DNA from: Sialis fuliginosa
Lineage: Eukaryota; Arthropoda; Insecta; Megaloptera; Sialidae
Length of the DNA stretch: 64,000 nucleotides
Reading direction: 5' to 3'
Assembly (NCBI GenBank): GCA_961205875.1
Contig: OY540813.1
Coordinates: forward strand, 12,557,001-12,621,000
The notes beneath the pieces were generated by a model. That model did not search any database. It was not told where the DNA came from and saw only the letters and a program-made list of their open reading frames with translations. The position numbers and the translations under genes are program-made. Below, one piece after another: positions 38,301-48,821 of the stretch; the first letter of the stretch is position 1, and every line of letters begins with the position of its first letter.

Positions 38301-41300
38301 GGTCCGGTTGTTATCTGATTTTTTTGGGTCGAAATTTTGAGAGGCCCCTGTAATTAAACCCCTACGCAAAAATTTCTGCCGTATATCCAAAACATCTTTA
38401 ATTGTGGTCTACTATAAGCAACCGTTTCATTCAAACGGTTGTTACGTGATTTTTTTTTGTTTATTTTTGGTGGGCCCTAACTATTAAATCCCCACAAGCT
38501 GGTGGACCGGATTCATCTTCCGAGCTTGTCTGAGTGAGTACTTCAAAAAAACCACAACGGCAGACGGTTGTTAAATCTACACCCATTTTGCAGCTGGCTC
38601 CTATACTACAATATATGTATACCTACTGAAATTTTGTTCTTTTAAAATATTCCAGAAAAAAATTATTAAATATTATTTAATATTTTTTTAATAAACCTAC
38701 ACCGTTTTTAAAAACCTGTATTTTATTTTGCAATCCGGAAATCGCAATTTTTGTCATTTTATTTCACAGTAGAAAATTAAAGGTCACGAAGATTAATTAA
38801 TTACTGCAAAACATATAATATTTATTTTAAAATCTAAAAATCAACAATGAACTGTAATTAAAACGGAAGTTGAATCAATCGAATCACCTTCGATTTAAAT
38901 ACCCAAACTCTTGTTTACGGAAATAAAATTTGAATATTGAATATAATAGTTTATTCATGATATTTTAAGTATTTAGGTATTATCAATTTTTCATTTTTTA
39001 AAACGGATAAAGGAAAATATTGATTGTATATTTACTTGTTTACCAAATTAATATTTCATATACTATATACTATTATATTTTATAAGTATGCATTATATAC
39101 TATTTGCGTAAATTTATGCATCAAAAAAACCTTGGTATACACATAATACATTATTGATATAATATAAATATAAATTATAATAAAAACTACACAAATATAA
39201 ATATGGGAATGTATGTAGATAAAATATTTGTGATAAAATTATATTATATTGAACGACAAAGGGTAGAAAATGAAATATTAGTGCCCGGCATAAATCAGTT
39301 AACCGATTTACATACAGATCAAAAAGAAAAGAAGTACATACAGAAACATGGTTTATTGATTGGTAATTTAGATACAAAAATAATGAGTACGTTTACACAA
39401 CGCTGTTATTCCGGTTTAACTATAACCGATGTAATAAACCCGTTTTAAGTGGTGGTGTTTACACATACGAGAAAAAGTGGCGATTTGAAATACGCTATAA
39501 GTTCGATGGCGTACCAACAAGAAATCTCAAAAATATTTCATCTCTTTTATGTCACACGAATTTTGTTTTGCATCTTTTCGTCTCAGGTATTTTAACCATA
39601 TTTTAACTGACAACGCCTTTTCAAATTTTAATGCAAAGTGCATTACGATGAAATCCCTATACTTCTTAGATACTTATATTTTTTGAGGTTGGCTAAGTAG
39701 ATTTAATTATGTACATGCAGTTTACACGCATTTTTATTCCTGATCTATTCCGGTTTACTTATGCTATTCCTGTAGAGCAAGAGGAATAGCATAAGTCGGT
39801 TATAAAGCGCCATCTACACGAACTTTTACACCCGGTTTTATTACATCGGTTATAGTTAAACCGGAATAACGGCGCTGTGTAAACGTACTCAATGACGGTT
39901 TAAATGTTACATTTTGTGTTCAAACTGCCTACCACTCTTGCAGGTTCAGAGTTAACAGACAGATTTGTTCTTATTTTGTTTTCTGGTAGTGTTACCTAAC
40001 TTATGCCGGGCCCTGTATATGTATAATATATCGGGAGGATAAAACAAAATTATCCCTGGAAATATAAATAACACAAAATATTAGGATCATTTTACATATT
40101 TATCGACGGTGGAAAGCTGAAACCAAAAAAGTGACATTTGGACGATATTGAGTGTTTGTAATATAGGAATACCGGTATTTGTGTATGAATATTTTCATCC
40201 CCTAAATTTCAAAACAAGGAAATGTCTGTGAGCCTATCGGTAAAAAATATTGTAGAATCTACTTTCGGGCCTGTGATTGAATTAGTAACTAAAATAATAA
40301 ACAATAATATTTGAAAAATACGTTTGCATTTAGATTATTTACGTCGTGTGATTCTAAAATACATATATTGTAAGAAATATACATATTTAGAACGGCAAAA
40401 ATAGATCTTCGTAATAGATTATTTAAAACCCAAGAAATTTTATAAGACGTGTTTTTACTTTGTAATTGTTTACGTTACATAAAACATAAATAATAAAATA
40501 AATCAGGTACACTTATTTATTTTTAATAAGTATTTACTATATTAATATATTCGAATTAATAATATCAAAGTAGTATATTTTCATTGTGTATTATATAAAT
40601 TAAGGTATTTTATAAAACAGTCAAATAATATTCCCAATTAGATTATATTATCAAATTAATCAACATATTTTTAGTGTCCCGTACCGAAATATAAATAAAG
40701 GAACACTTATGGAATCTGTCTGTCACAGCATTCAAACTACTGAACTGTTTGTCCTATGCTCATATCTCCGAAAGTAATTGTGAGAAAAATCTAATAAATC
40801 GGGGAACCAGGGTGTGTCAAAAAATATATATTTTTTGCTCTCGTATGTTATTGACCTAAAATAAATCCTCGCCGAAGAATTACTCCGTAGTTCAATTTTA
40901 AGAGGTGTAACAAGGGAGGGTCCTGTTTCCCATTTAAATAACATGGGAAAATGATTCTTTAGTATTAAAATTGGTATTACTGATTCATGATAACTGATGA
41001 AAAATTTTTAAAGGCATCATTTTGTAAAAGATAAAATTCTCTACAAAAGTGTTCACAAAGTCATGTCTCTCAATTCAACGTATTAAAGGCTACAGGCATT
41101 CAAAGTGATTTATTTGTTAAATTGTACGTCTAAAAGACTCTCACGGTTAAACTATTATTTCAATGAAAATAAGTTAAATGGTTATTTTGTAGACAATATG
41201 TACATATGCATATAGTCTATATTATAATGTACACAAGTGCAATTAAAAATAAAATAATCGAATATACTTTTTTTTTATCAGGTAGCTAGCAGCTGTATTT

Positions 41301-44300
41301 CTTTTAAGATAAATTTAAAAAAAAAATACAATGTAATACCACTTAAAATAGATTAAGTAATACCTACACTATCTTATTTAATCCAGAAGTTTAACTGAAC
41401 AAACATAAAAAAAATTACAATTGATACATATGAATATCATATATTGATTTTCACTCACGTTGCGAGTACCAATATATGTATGTATATAGAACTCAAGATA
41501 CTGAAAACTATTGTTGTTTACTTATTATATTATTAATTAATATTATAACAAGAAATGTTCAAACATCATTTTCTAAAAACTTGTTTTCTTTTAGAACTGT
41601 AGATCCAGTCGCGAATCTATAAGGAGCAAAATCAGTGTATGTAAGCGCATTTTTGTATGATCCAAAGCTTATTCGTAAACTTGTACATTCTAGTTTTTAA
41701 ATCAAGAGCTTAATATTTTTTCATCCTTTTATTACTAAAAAAAATGAGAAAATACTGTTTTTTTACATGTTTTAAAACGAAAATCATGGGAGGAATATTT
41801 TTTACAAAATCGAATGTAAGCATTTTAAAGAAGATACTTTCAGCTTTCTAACGATATCAAGCTGATTATTGTGTGATCATTATTTCAGGATATAAAGGAG
41901 TTTAAATTCAAAAGTGTTATTTTTACTTTGACAGTAAATAACGCGGTCAAAAAAATCGTATAGAGATGAAAAATACACATTTCCAAGAGAAAAAACAGGC
42001 TTTCGAACGCTTTCCTTTAATTTATATTAAAACAATTTTTATAAAAATTTTACGCTTTCAAAGTTTATAAAAAATTAAGGGATAATTTTTCAAACTCTTT
42101 AATCCTTGGCACAGAGCGGCAGAGGATGATTAAAAATGATTGAGTTCTTGATTCAAAAACTATCAAGTACAAGCTTGCGAATGAACTTTGAATCATGCAA
42201 ATCCAATTTTTTTTGCGGAGATATAACTATTTGAAAATTTATAAAAAAATTGTTTTTTAAAAATTAGCTTTTAATTTTTTTGATTACAGACTTTTCAATT
42301 AATTTTTAATTTCTGATAATTGGCACGTATTTCCGTCCCAAGCAACATAACATTTACCATTCTCTGTACAACAACCTTAAGTGCACTTAACGGTACATAT
42401 TCCCAAGAGGCAGTAAACCCACATACTTACAATAAACCTCTATTCTATATAGATATACACAGTTCTTACTTACTTCGTTTTGGTGTCTTGGGTGTCTCCA
42501 CGGATATCGGTGTCTGCTCTGTCGTGGCGACCTCGACGACATCATTCGTATCGGCCGACAAGTCGGCGTCACTGGCAATCTGAGGTCGCATGTATCCCGA
42601 CAGTGACTTAAACAGCTCTTGTATTCCATCCCCACTCGACTCATCTGAATTATCCCATTTCGGGAATTTGATTCTCCATATACGTTCGTTGAAATCTCCA
42701 CTTTCTGGCAAACTCTCGTTATTCGATGCTGCCAATGCTAAATTGCTCAACTCTGCAAAAACATGATGATGTTTATTTTATAATTATCTTTTTCAGTTGT
42801 AAATTAAATTTAATTAAATGAAGCAAAAATTAGTGCGCAACTCTGCAAAATAATCATTCGGAAAAATGATTTTTTTTAATGTAAACTTAACCCATATTTG
42901 AGAACAGTTTTAAATGATGGTTCAATAATTACATCTACAGACAGCAATACTATATAATAAGGTACAGATTAAATCAGTAGCGCACAGTTTTAAATCCAAG
43001 GGGTTCCGGAAATAGAATATTTCTTATATCCTAATATAAGCCTAACAACTAACTATAGGGATGGATTGATTACACTATTAGTTAAAATTACTATCTAATC
43101 TCATTAATTTTTTTAACTATGTAGGTACCAACAGCTTTTTATTGACAATGAATAAAAGATCTATACATAAGTCATACTTTCTTTGGTTTTAAAATTAGAA
43201 CATCGAAAAAACACTTATAAATAACTTACGAATTCTTATATATTAGAAAACGTCACAATAACAAAGGCATTATAAATCGATATGAAGTGTTCATTACATA
43301 CAAGTCATAAAAAATCTATTAGCCCATCATAAACAGACGTATTGCTATATGATTAAGCAAGTATACCTACCCAATAAAAAAATGATGTAAATAATCATTT
43401 GATTTTTATACCTATATGACCGTATACAACATTTTTGACCGCATACTCTGGTATAAAAAAAATGCAAATTGACAAAAAGTGGAAAAAATGTATTTTTTAC
43501 ATTCAAGAGTATCAAGCGGATTTTTTCCCGTCGATAAAAAATACTTAAATCGAGGTAATTTAAATCAAAAATTTAGTGTTCACCGTGACAATTATATTTT
43601 GATACAACTCTTTATCGACGATGTTCCGTTACTGGCGTTATTTTAACAACCCATTCATTACCAAAAAACAATTAAAAATATCGTTATGTTATCTAGTATA
43701 TCATGTAAAACAATTATGCAATTTAAATTAGTCTTAATAAAAATTTAGAGCATGAAAGTATATCGAAAAATAATATATTTTCTGATGAGAAGTTATTTGT
43801 TCTGGAGATATCTCACAACTCCCAGTATGGCAGAGTTTGATCTGCTAAGACTGAGGACATCCCGGAAGACAAAAGACACGTTCCACACGTGTCGGTCATG
43901 GTTTGGGCTGCTATCAGTCCAAGAGGCAAATTACCCTTAATTTTTTTGTATTTTGGAGGAAGTATTGAAGAAAAATGTCATAATAAATGCCAAAAAATTA
44001 TTGATGATTATTATTGATTTCAACAAGATGGAGCCCCCTCCCACACAGCAAACATTATTCAAGCATGGTGTAAAGATAATTTGGTTGATTTTTTATTTTT
44101 ATTTTTGATTGCAATCGTCCGATTATTTTGTATGGTCATATATGTTGTCTAAGCTTCTAGATTACAAATTTTCTGTAATTTAAGAATACTATTCTCAAAA
44201 TTTAAAACAAAATGCCAATGGAAACAGTGCGTGCCGCTTGCAATGACTTTGAAAGAAGATTGAAGCTAGTGATCAAAGTTAAAAGAGGAGTTATTCCCAA

Positions 44301-47300
44301 ACACTTATTATAAATTTTCAATACATATGTCTACTTTAAGAATTAAATAAAAACTTAACTGAAACTTTATTATAAATTTAATATTTTAGCGTTTTCATTT
44401 GTATCAGAATATAATTATCACGGTGTATATTAAATAACATGACAAATAGTTGTACACCGTTAATTAACACCTAAAAAAATACACATGCATTACAAATAAC
44501 GTCGTTATATGAATAATTAATCAACATAGATAAGTACTAGAAAATATACATATATTATACATGTATACCTACTTATTACAGTAAATAGATAGACGTGTTT
44601 GAATTAACATCAACACTGACGTTAGAAGTCCTAGAAATATATATTTAAGAAAAGCCTCATTAATCATAAACAATACAAATGTGCGATAAAGATTTAAACG
44701 TTTTATTACCTATTGAGAGTTAATGGATATAGATTAGAAGTTATACATGCGTAATGGATTGGCTTATATTTCATTTTGACGTCAATAAATAAATTAAAAT
44801 AAAATAAATTTTGATAAAATACATTAAATATTCCTGGAATAGCGGTTTCATTAAAATATATGACAATTGACAATATACAATGTTTAATTTTATAATGTAA
44901 TTTATTGTTTCGTATAATTCACCACTTGACATTTAGCTTGTAAAACCTAACCCTATATAAGCTCATAAGCATGCCAATTAAGGCGTTTACAGGCGTTTTC
45001 TGATGCTCATTAGTAATGAGCATCTGAAACTCACTCAAGAAGAACTTATGCCCGGTATTATAAAGAATTTGCTAGAGTGCAAAAGCAAATTAGCTTCCAG
45101 CTAACGCTATCTGCTAAAATGACAACACACTCACAGATGTAACGAATAAAATCGTATTTAAATTATTATACATTTATTACCACTGTTTTAAAATATCTAG
45201 CAATTTCATAACAAACTGACACCTAGCAGATAGCGTTTGCTGGAAGCTAATTTGTATTTTCACTCAAGCAAATTCTTTATAATACCGGGCATTTATTATT
45301 TAATTAAAAAATAAAAATAAATAAACATTTTAAAGGAGTCACTAAAATAAATATTATCGATCAACAAAAATATGAAAGACAATTCACTATCTTATGTATG
45401 ATAAATCTGTCTGCAGATATAATTCGATTCAAAATTTAGTTAAAACAATACCATCATGCGCTAATGACCTCAATTAGTAAGTGTAATGGTGAAATTTCGA
45501 TATAGCTCGACAAACCATTTGCAATATAGATCAATAAATTTCAACTTTCTAAATGAATCGATTAATTAAATAGATACTAATAATATACCTGAAAACAATT
45601 GATATAAAATGTAATATAAAAATTATTCATTTCATATCAGTATGACTTTTTTGTTTATTACGTATTTAAAATAGCAAAAACTTTTTTAACTGCTGAGTAA
45701 GACCAAATAAGATAAGTTCATAAATAAAATATTACTATATTAGATAAATATCAGTAACATTATTGTTTTATTTAATTATAGATATTTATTCTTAGAAACG
45801 TTTACATTGACAATAATATGTACTTTGAAATTATAATGCAAATAATAAATAATATAAATAACACAAAAAAAATACCTAGTGTTTTATCAATAGCACTATT
45901 ATACAGAAACAGATTATTTCTTAAAATCATATAAGTGTTTCAAAAACAATAACAATTATTATTTCGTTAATTGAAAATAAGATGATGACGAAAATTTACT
46001 GTTAGATTAATATAAAACTGCAATAAAAATCGTGATGTAATAGGTAACGTGCGGGTATGATACGTAATTACATATGTACCTACATACGTACGTATATGAA
46101 TGAAAATATATAATAAGTAATAAATAGGTAATCTATATTTTATGTGCAATATGCAAAATAGATTCTGAGGTGAGATACGTATAATATCCACATATTATAT
46201 TTATACCACTGGTTCTCAAACTGCGGTCCTCGGCTCCCTTGGCGGTATTGGGGAGATCAAAGGGAGCTCTGGTGGTTCTGGGTGTAATTGGAGAGCCCCG
46301 GAAAGACAAAAGGAGGTCTTTTTAATATTATAAAATGTTTTAAAACCCTTTATTACACAATGCACGTTTCTAATTTGTTTCATTGTTTGATTCATGAAAG
46401 TGACATTTCGTACTGCATAAACTGACCACCAAAAAAATTATACCGGGTAAAACTGACATTTGAATATCCACGCTACCTGTTATTTGTAGTTTTTTGTGTT
46501 TTTTGCCGTTTTTAATTATCGTTTTAAAAATAAATATTAGGTGTACCACAAAGTCAGTTTCGCTTTGTCTGACAAACTTTAATAACATGTATTGAATTAT
46601 CACATTTATCCGGCATTTCAACTGTAGATTTCCATTCTTCATTTTTACGATCAGTCAATCCAAAATGTTAGTTTTTTTTAACAATTCATTAAAAAACACG
46701 ATTTATTTATCGTGGATCTCGGCTTCTAAGATGACTCTTAGAAGAGCCCTGAAGATGTACATTGCAATGTGTGACGAAACGTAGATCACTGCGGAAGCCT
46801 TATTACTTATATTGATTTCAAATTATTTCTGTTTACCAATTTTTTCAATAAAACAATTATGTAATTAGTAAAAATTGAAATAACATTTCAACGACCAATT
46901 TATGTATGTTCTAAAAATAATATTTCTATTTTTTGCCAGAAAAAACGTTGAGTACACATGTGTTTATCATAAAAGATTCATTCTAATCATACAACCAATC
47001 ATCTTATTTAGTTTTGGTACTAGTAAACAACTTACTGCTAGTAGGTAGTACCTACAATTACATAATATTATGATCATTTAAATGATACATAAACACCAAC
47101 TTGATTTGTTTGTTTGTTTATACTGTTCACTGTTCACGTTCTTTAAATACAATATCAAAATAAATAAATAAGTACTTATTGGATTTATTTTCTAGCTTTT
47201 GTTTAATAGATAAAAAAAAGTTTTGTTAATTGTTATTAAAATACAAAACAAAATTTTATAAAAAATATCTACACGTGTAGGTATGTTCTAAATTATTTTT

Positions 47301-48225
47301 AGATAAGTGACTCGTATTTTATTTTTATTATTTAAATATAATAAATTAACGTAGAACAGTTTAATTTACTTTTTGCAATTTTGTGTAGTGATTAAAGATA
47401 AATAGTGGAACATTGTGAATTAGGTTGATTATGTCATCTTTTATTTAATGATTTCAACTTTTATCATTGCCGGAAAACCCGCATAGTAATAAAAAAATTA
47501 TTATGTTCTGTGTAAAAAAATTAGAACAATCGAAATATCAATTTTTTAAAGGAATTTATATGATTTATCATTTTTCCTAAACAAAATAAGTAATCATCTG
47601 TAATAAAATAATTTGAGTCAGTTTTAAATAAATTCTGGATAATTTTTTATTCAGATAACCCTTTACAAAAAAGTTTTTTATTTTGAATAATAGGTTATCA
47701 ATAAAGTTAAATGAAACGGTGTATTCATTCTTCAATACATATACAATAATATACATATAATGAACTTTATTGAAAATATTAAAATGAAAAATGTGTTCAC
47801 TGATATTTGTCTTAAATGTAATTATTTATTTCAACTATACATTATTATAATTAATTAACGAAAATACGTATTATCATATATTAGCTGTATTAATCTTTGT
47901 TTATATACCAAACAATATGAGGTATGAATATTAATACCTACACAATATAAATGTCAAGTATGAATTTTTATTGTACCTACCAATTTAAATATTCTTTGTC
48001 CAAATATCCCATCTGTATGTATTTACAAGTAGGTATATATATATATCTAATATATGAAATATTATTATTCTATACATTATAAAACAAATGAGTAGGTGTT
48101 TGTAAATATTACATTAACTATTGGCACATACCTTCAACAATGACGCGCAAGCATTCGACTCGCGGTACATTATTATTTAAAACGAGCAAACTAGCTATGA
48201 ACCAAACTATATAACAATTGCACAT
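35351..48225 (-). CDS. Gene A: single-pass membrane protein with PPxY cytoplasmic tail (3 exons, 239 aa)
   Basis: Coding exons on the minus strand are 48225-48132 (donor GAAG|GTATGT), 42752-42474 (acceptor TTTTTGCAG|, donor CGAA|GTAAGT) and 35697-35351 (acceptor CTGTTCTAG|, TGA stop). Both introns are phase 1 and the frame joins exactly. Residues 1-25 form a signal peptide (MCNCYIVWFIASLLVL core). About 27-141 is an acidic, Ser/Thr-rich extracellular part with a 'RIWRIKFPKW' stretch near its start and only one cysteine (C130) after the leader. About 143-163 is one membrane segment, followed by a Cys/Arg border (CSEWCCRGRR). The tail holds PPAY (197-200) and PPPY (205-208). PPxY motifs are known WW-domain ligands, for example of Nedd4-family ubiquitin ligases. 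Its function is not known to me. Introns of 5.4 and 6.8 kb are full of transposons. Further phase-1 exons could have been missed without breaking the frame. Confidence 0.75.
35743..36010 (+). repeat. Second copy of the 'ggccaagtgcg' lepidopteran-type repeat
   Basis: It starts 'aatggccaaatgcgtgttgg' and follows the copy at 10990-11390 through 'agggtcccgtagtcattctc', 'cgatttataaaaaagag' and 'gtgactgaaggattaaaatc'. It lies in intron 2 of gene A, 46 bp past the exon 3 acceptor, and is antisense to the gene. Confidence 0.7.
36381..36630. repeat. Minisatellite, eight units of about 29-38 bp
   Basis: Eight successive units share the core TTTCGTGATAATATTTCAAA, followed by 'acacacg', 'acgt' or a shortened form and then 'gttag'. 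Units alternate between 'cgtgataat' and 'cgtaataat' and differ in length. The flanks 36255-36300 and 36630-36670 carry 'ccacgaaaa' and 'ttcgtgg', the same core inverted, so the array may sit inside a transposon with CACGAAAA ends. It lies in gene A intron 2. Confidence 0.85.
37175..37384. mobile_element. MITE-like element with 'AGGGGTCATCCATAAATTA' ends
   Basis: The left end AAGGGGTCATCCATAAATTA is mirrored by TTAATTTATGAATGGTCCCT at 37364-37383. Both ends enclose G runs (37198-37216, 37241-37254 and 37331-37341). A fragment of the same family lies at 51700-51770 ('aggggagggggtcaaaaa...aatttatggatggtt'). No convincing target duplication was found. It lies in gene A intron 2. Confidence 0.65.
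37444..38607. mobile_element. 1.16-kb foldback element with 354-bp arms and 5-bp target duplication
   Basis: The left arm (37444-37797) begins AGTATAGGAGCCAGCTGCAA. It is repeated inverted, with very few mismatches, at 38254-38607, ending TTGCAGCTGGCTCCTATACT. ACAAT flanks both sides (37439-37443 and 38608-38612). The 456-bp middle contains a second, less perfect inverted repeat around a G-run loop near 37915-37932, so the whole unit could fold as one continuous hairpin. No transposase frame is present. The high arm identity suggests a recent insertion or gene conversion between arms. It lies in gene A intron 2. The superfamily is uncertain: 5-bp duplications are known for several groups. Confidence 0.9.
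39384..39891. mobile_element. MITE with about 60-bp terminal inverted repeats (TGAGTACGTTTACACA)
   Basis: The left end TGAGTACGTTTACACAACGC and the next 40 bp ('tattccggtttaactataac', 'gatgtaataaa') are mirrored at 39830-39891, ending CGTACTCA. A small internal palindrome, 'cttatgctattcct' against 'aggaatagcataag', lies at 39757-39797. There is no transposase, and the 81- and 87-codon frames across its left flank and end are chance. It lies in gene A intron 2. Confidence 0.8.
40670..42330. other. Gene A intron 2 sequence near exon 2, unassigned repeats
   Basis: No exon is visible. The stretch at 40670-40960 ('cataatatctccgaaag'-type text and 'gaattactccgtagttcaat') reads like the non-coding part of a dispersed element. 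The stretch at 41580-42330, with repeated 'ttataaaaa' and 'ctttcgaacgctttcc', does too. Neither can be bounded from this single window. Confidence 0.3.
43772..44313 (+). pseudogene. Decayed mariner/Tc1-superfamily transposase
   Basis: One plus-strand frame from about 43775 reads 'FSDEKLFVLE', then an in-frame TGA. 'SVMVWAAISPRGKLPLIF' follows at about 43898-43950. After a second TGA the frame reads 'FQQDGAPSHTANIIQAW' (44018-44068). The C-terminal block 'PMETVRAACNDFERRLKL' is at 44214-44270, ending at a TAA (44311-44313). FSDE and FQQDGAPSH hold the first two catalytic aspartates of the family. The third aspartate region (usually SPDLNPxD) is destroyed between 44085 and 44205. The N-terminal DNA-binding part is missing. 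It lies inside gene A intron 1, antisense to the gene. Confidence 0.9.
45050..45290. mobile_element. Foldback element with 'GCCCGGTATTATAAAG' ends, copy 2 (complete)
   Basis: GCCCGGTATTATAAAGAATT at 45050 is mirrored by AATTCTTTATAATACCGGGC ending at 45290. Inward, 'aaattagcttccagctaacg' and 'ctatctgcta' are matched by 'tagcagatag' and 'cgtttgctggaagctaattt'. The only unpaired part is about 85 bp in the middle. The ends are the same as in 24846-25149 and 63241-63523. It lies in gene A intron 1. Confidence 0.85.
46207..46330. repeat. hAT-type end fragment ('CACTGGTTCTCAAACTGCGG')
   Basis: The start 'cactggttctcaaactgcgg' resembles the CAGTGGTTCTCAAAC terminus seen in many animal hAT elements, with one change in the first bases. 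The next 110 bp are GC-rich, with repeated 'gggag' and 'ggtattgggg' motifs, and then revert to AT-rich intron. No opposite end was found. Confidence 0.45.
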
Positions 48226-48821
48226 GATTGTTGCTCCGTCTATCACATTTCTATCACAAGTCTATCACTCACTACTGATGCGTTTGTCGTATGCGTGTAC
48301 AGGTAAAAGTTGTCGGTTGTTCAGATAGCATTACCCTCTCCACTAGCCTATTTTGCATTCGCATCTGATAAACAAATGTGTGTATAAAAATGTTTGCTGT
48401 ATATTTGCACGCGCAATACTGGTAATACGTATCCTTGAAATAACCGAAATCACACGTCATTTCCCAATTAATAAGGAAGCATTGTCAGTATCCATAGCAC
48501 GTTTTGAATACTAAAGCCAAAATAGTAAATTAAATCAATGTTTGTAACCAAATATCATTTGAAATTTATACAGTCAAAATAGGATTCGAGGAATACTTAA
48601 AAAATTACATAGAAGTAAATCATGTAAAGAACGTTTACTATTTACCCGCCTTATTTCAAATAATGTGAAAGCGTGCGTGTTGCTTCCCCTCAAAAATAGA
48701 TGGCAGTAGCTGTGACTTTATTATTACACAATGACTTTTGACATTAGACATTTTTATGTAGTTTTTGTGTGTTCATTATTTTCGTTTTATTTTGAAGTAT
48801 ATTTAGTGATTTTGTTTCAAG
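48226..48821. promoter_or_regulatory. Shared promoter region of the divergent genes A and B
   Basis: These 596 bp separate the two start codons. Just before gene A's ATG, TCTATCAC occurs three times (48239-48246, 48250-48257 and 48261-48268) at an exact 11-bp spacing. On the minus strand this is GTGATAGA, containing the GATA core. The part at 48660-48720 is richer in G and C ('gtgaaagcgtgcgtgttgct'). No clear TATA box could be fixed for either gene. Because the region is short, some regulatory sites are probably shared, but this is an inference from layout. Confidence 0.55.
48239..48268 (-). promoter_or_regulatory. Three GTGATAGA boxes at 11-bp spacing
   Basis: Three exact copies of GTGATAGA (minus strand) lie about one helical turn apart, 14-43 bp before the gene A start codon. 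The GATA core suggests possible GATA-factor sites. They may instead lie in the 5' untranslated region. The spacing is seen directly and the role is inferred. Confidence 0.35.

Noticed and set aside
42320-42701. Plus-strand 87-codon and minus-strand 104-codon frames over gene A exon 2.
   Set aside because: They are shadows of the exon in other frames. The frame used in gene A alone joins to the neighbouring exons with matching splice sites and phase.
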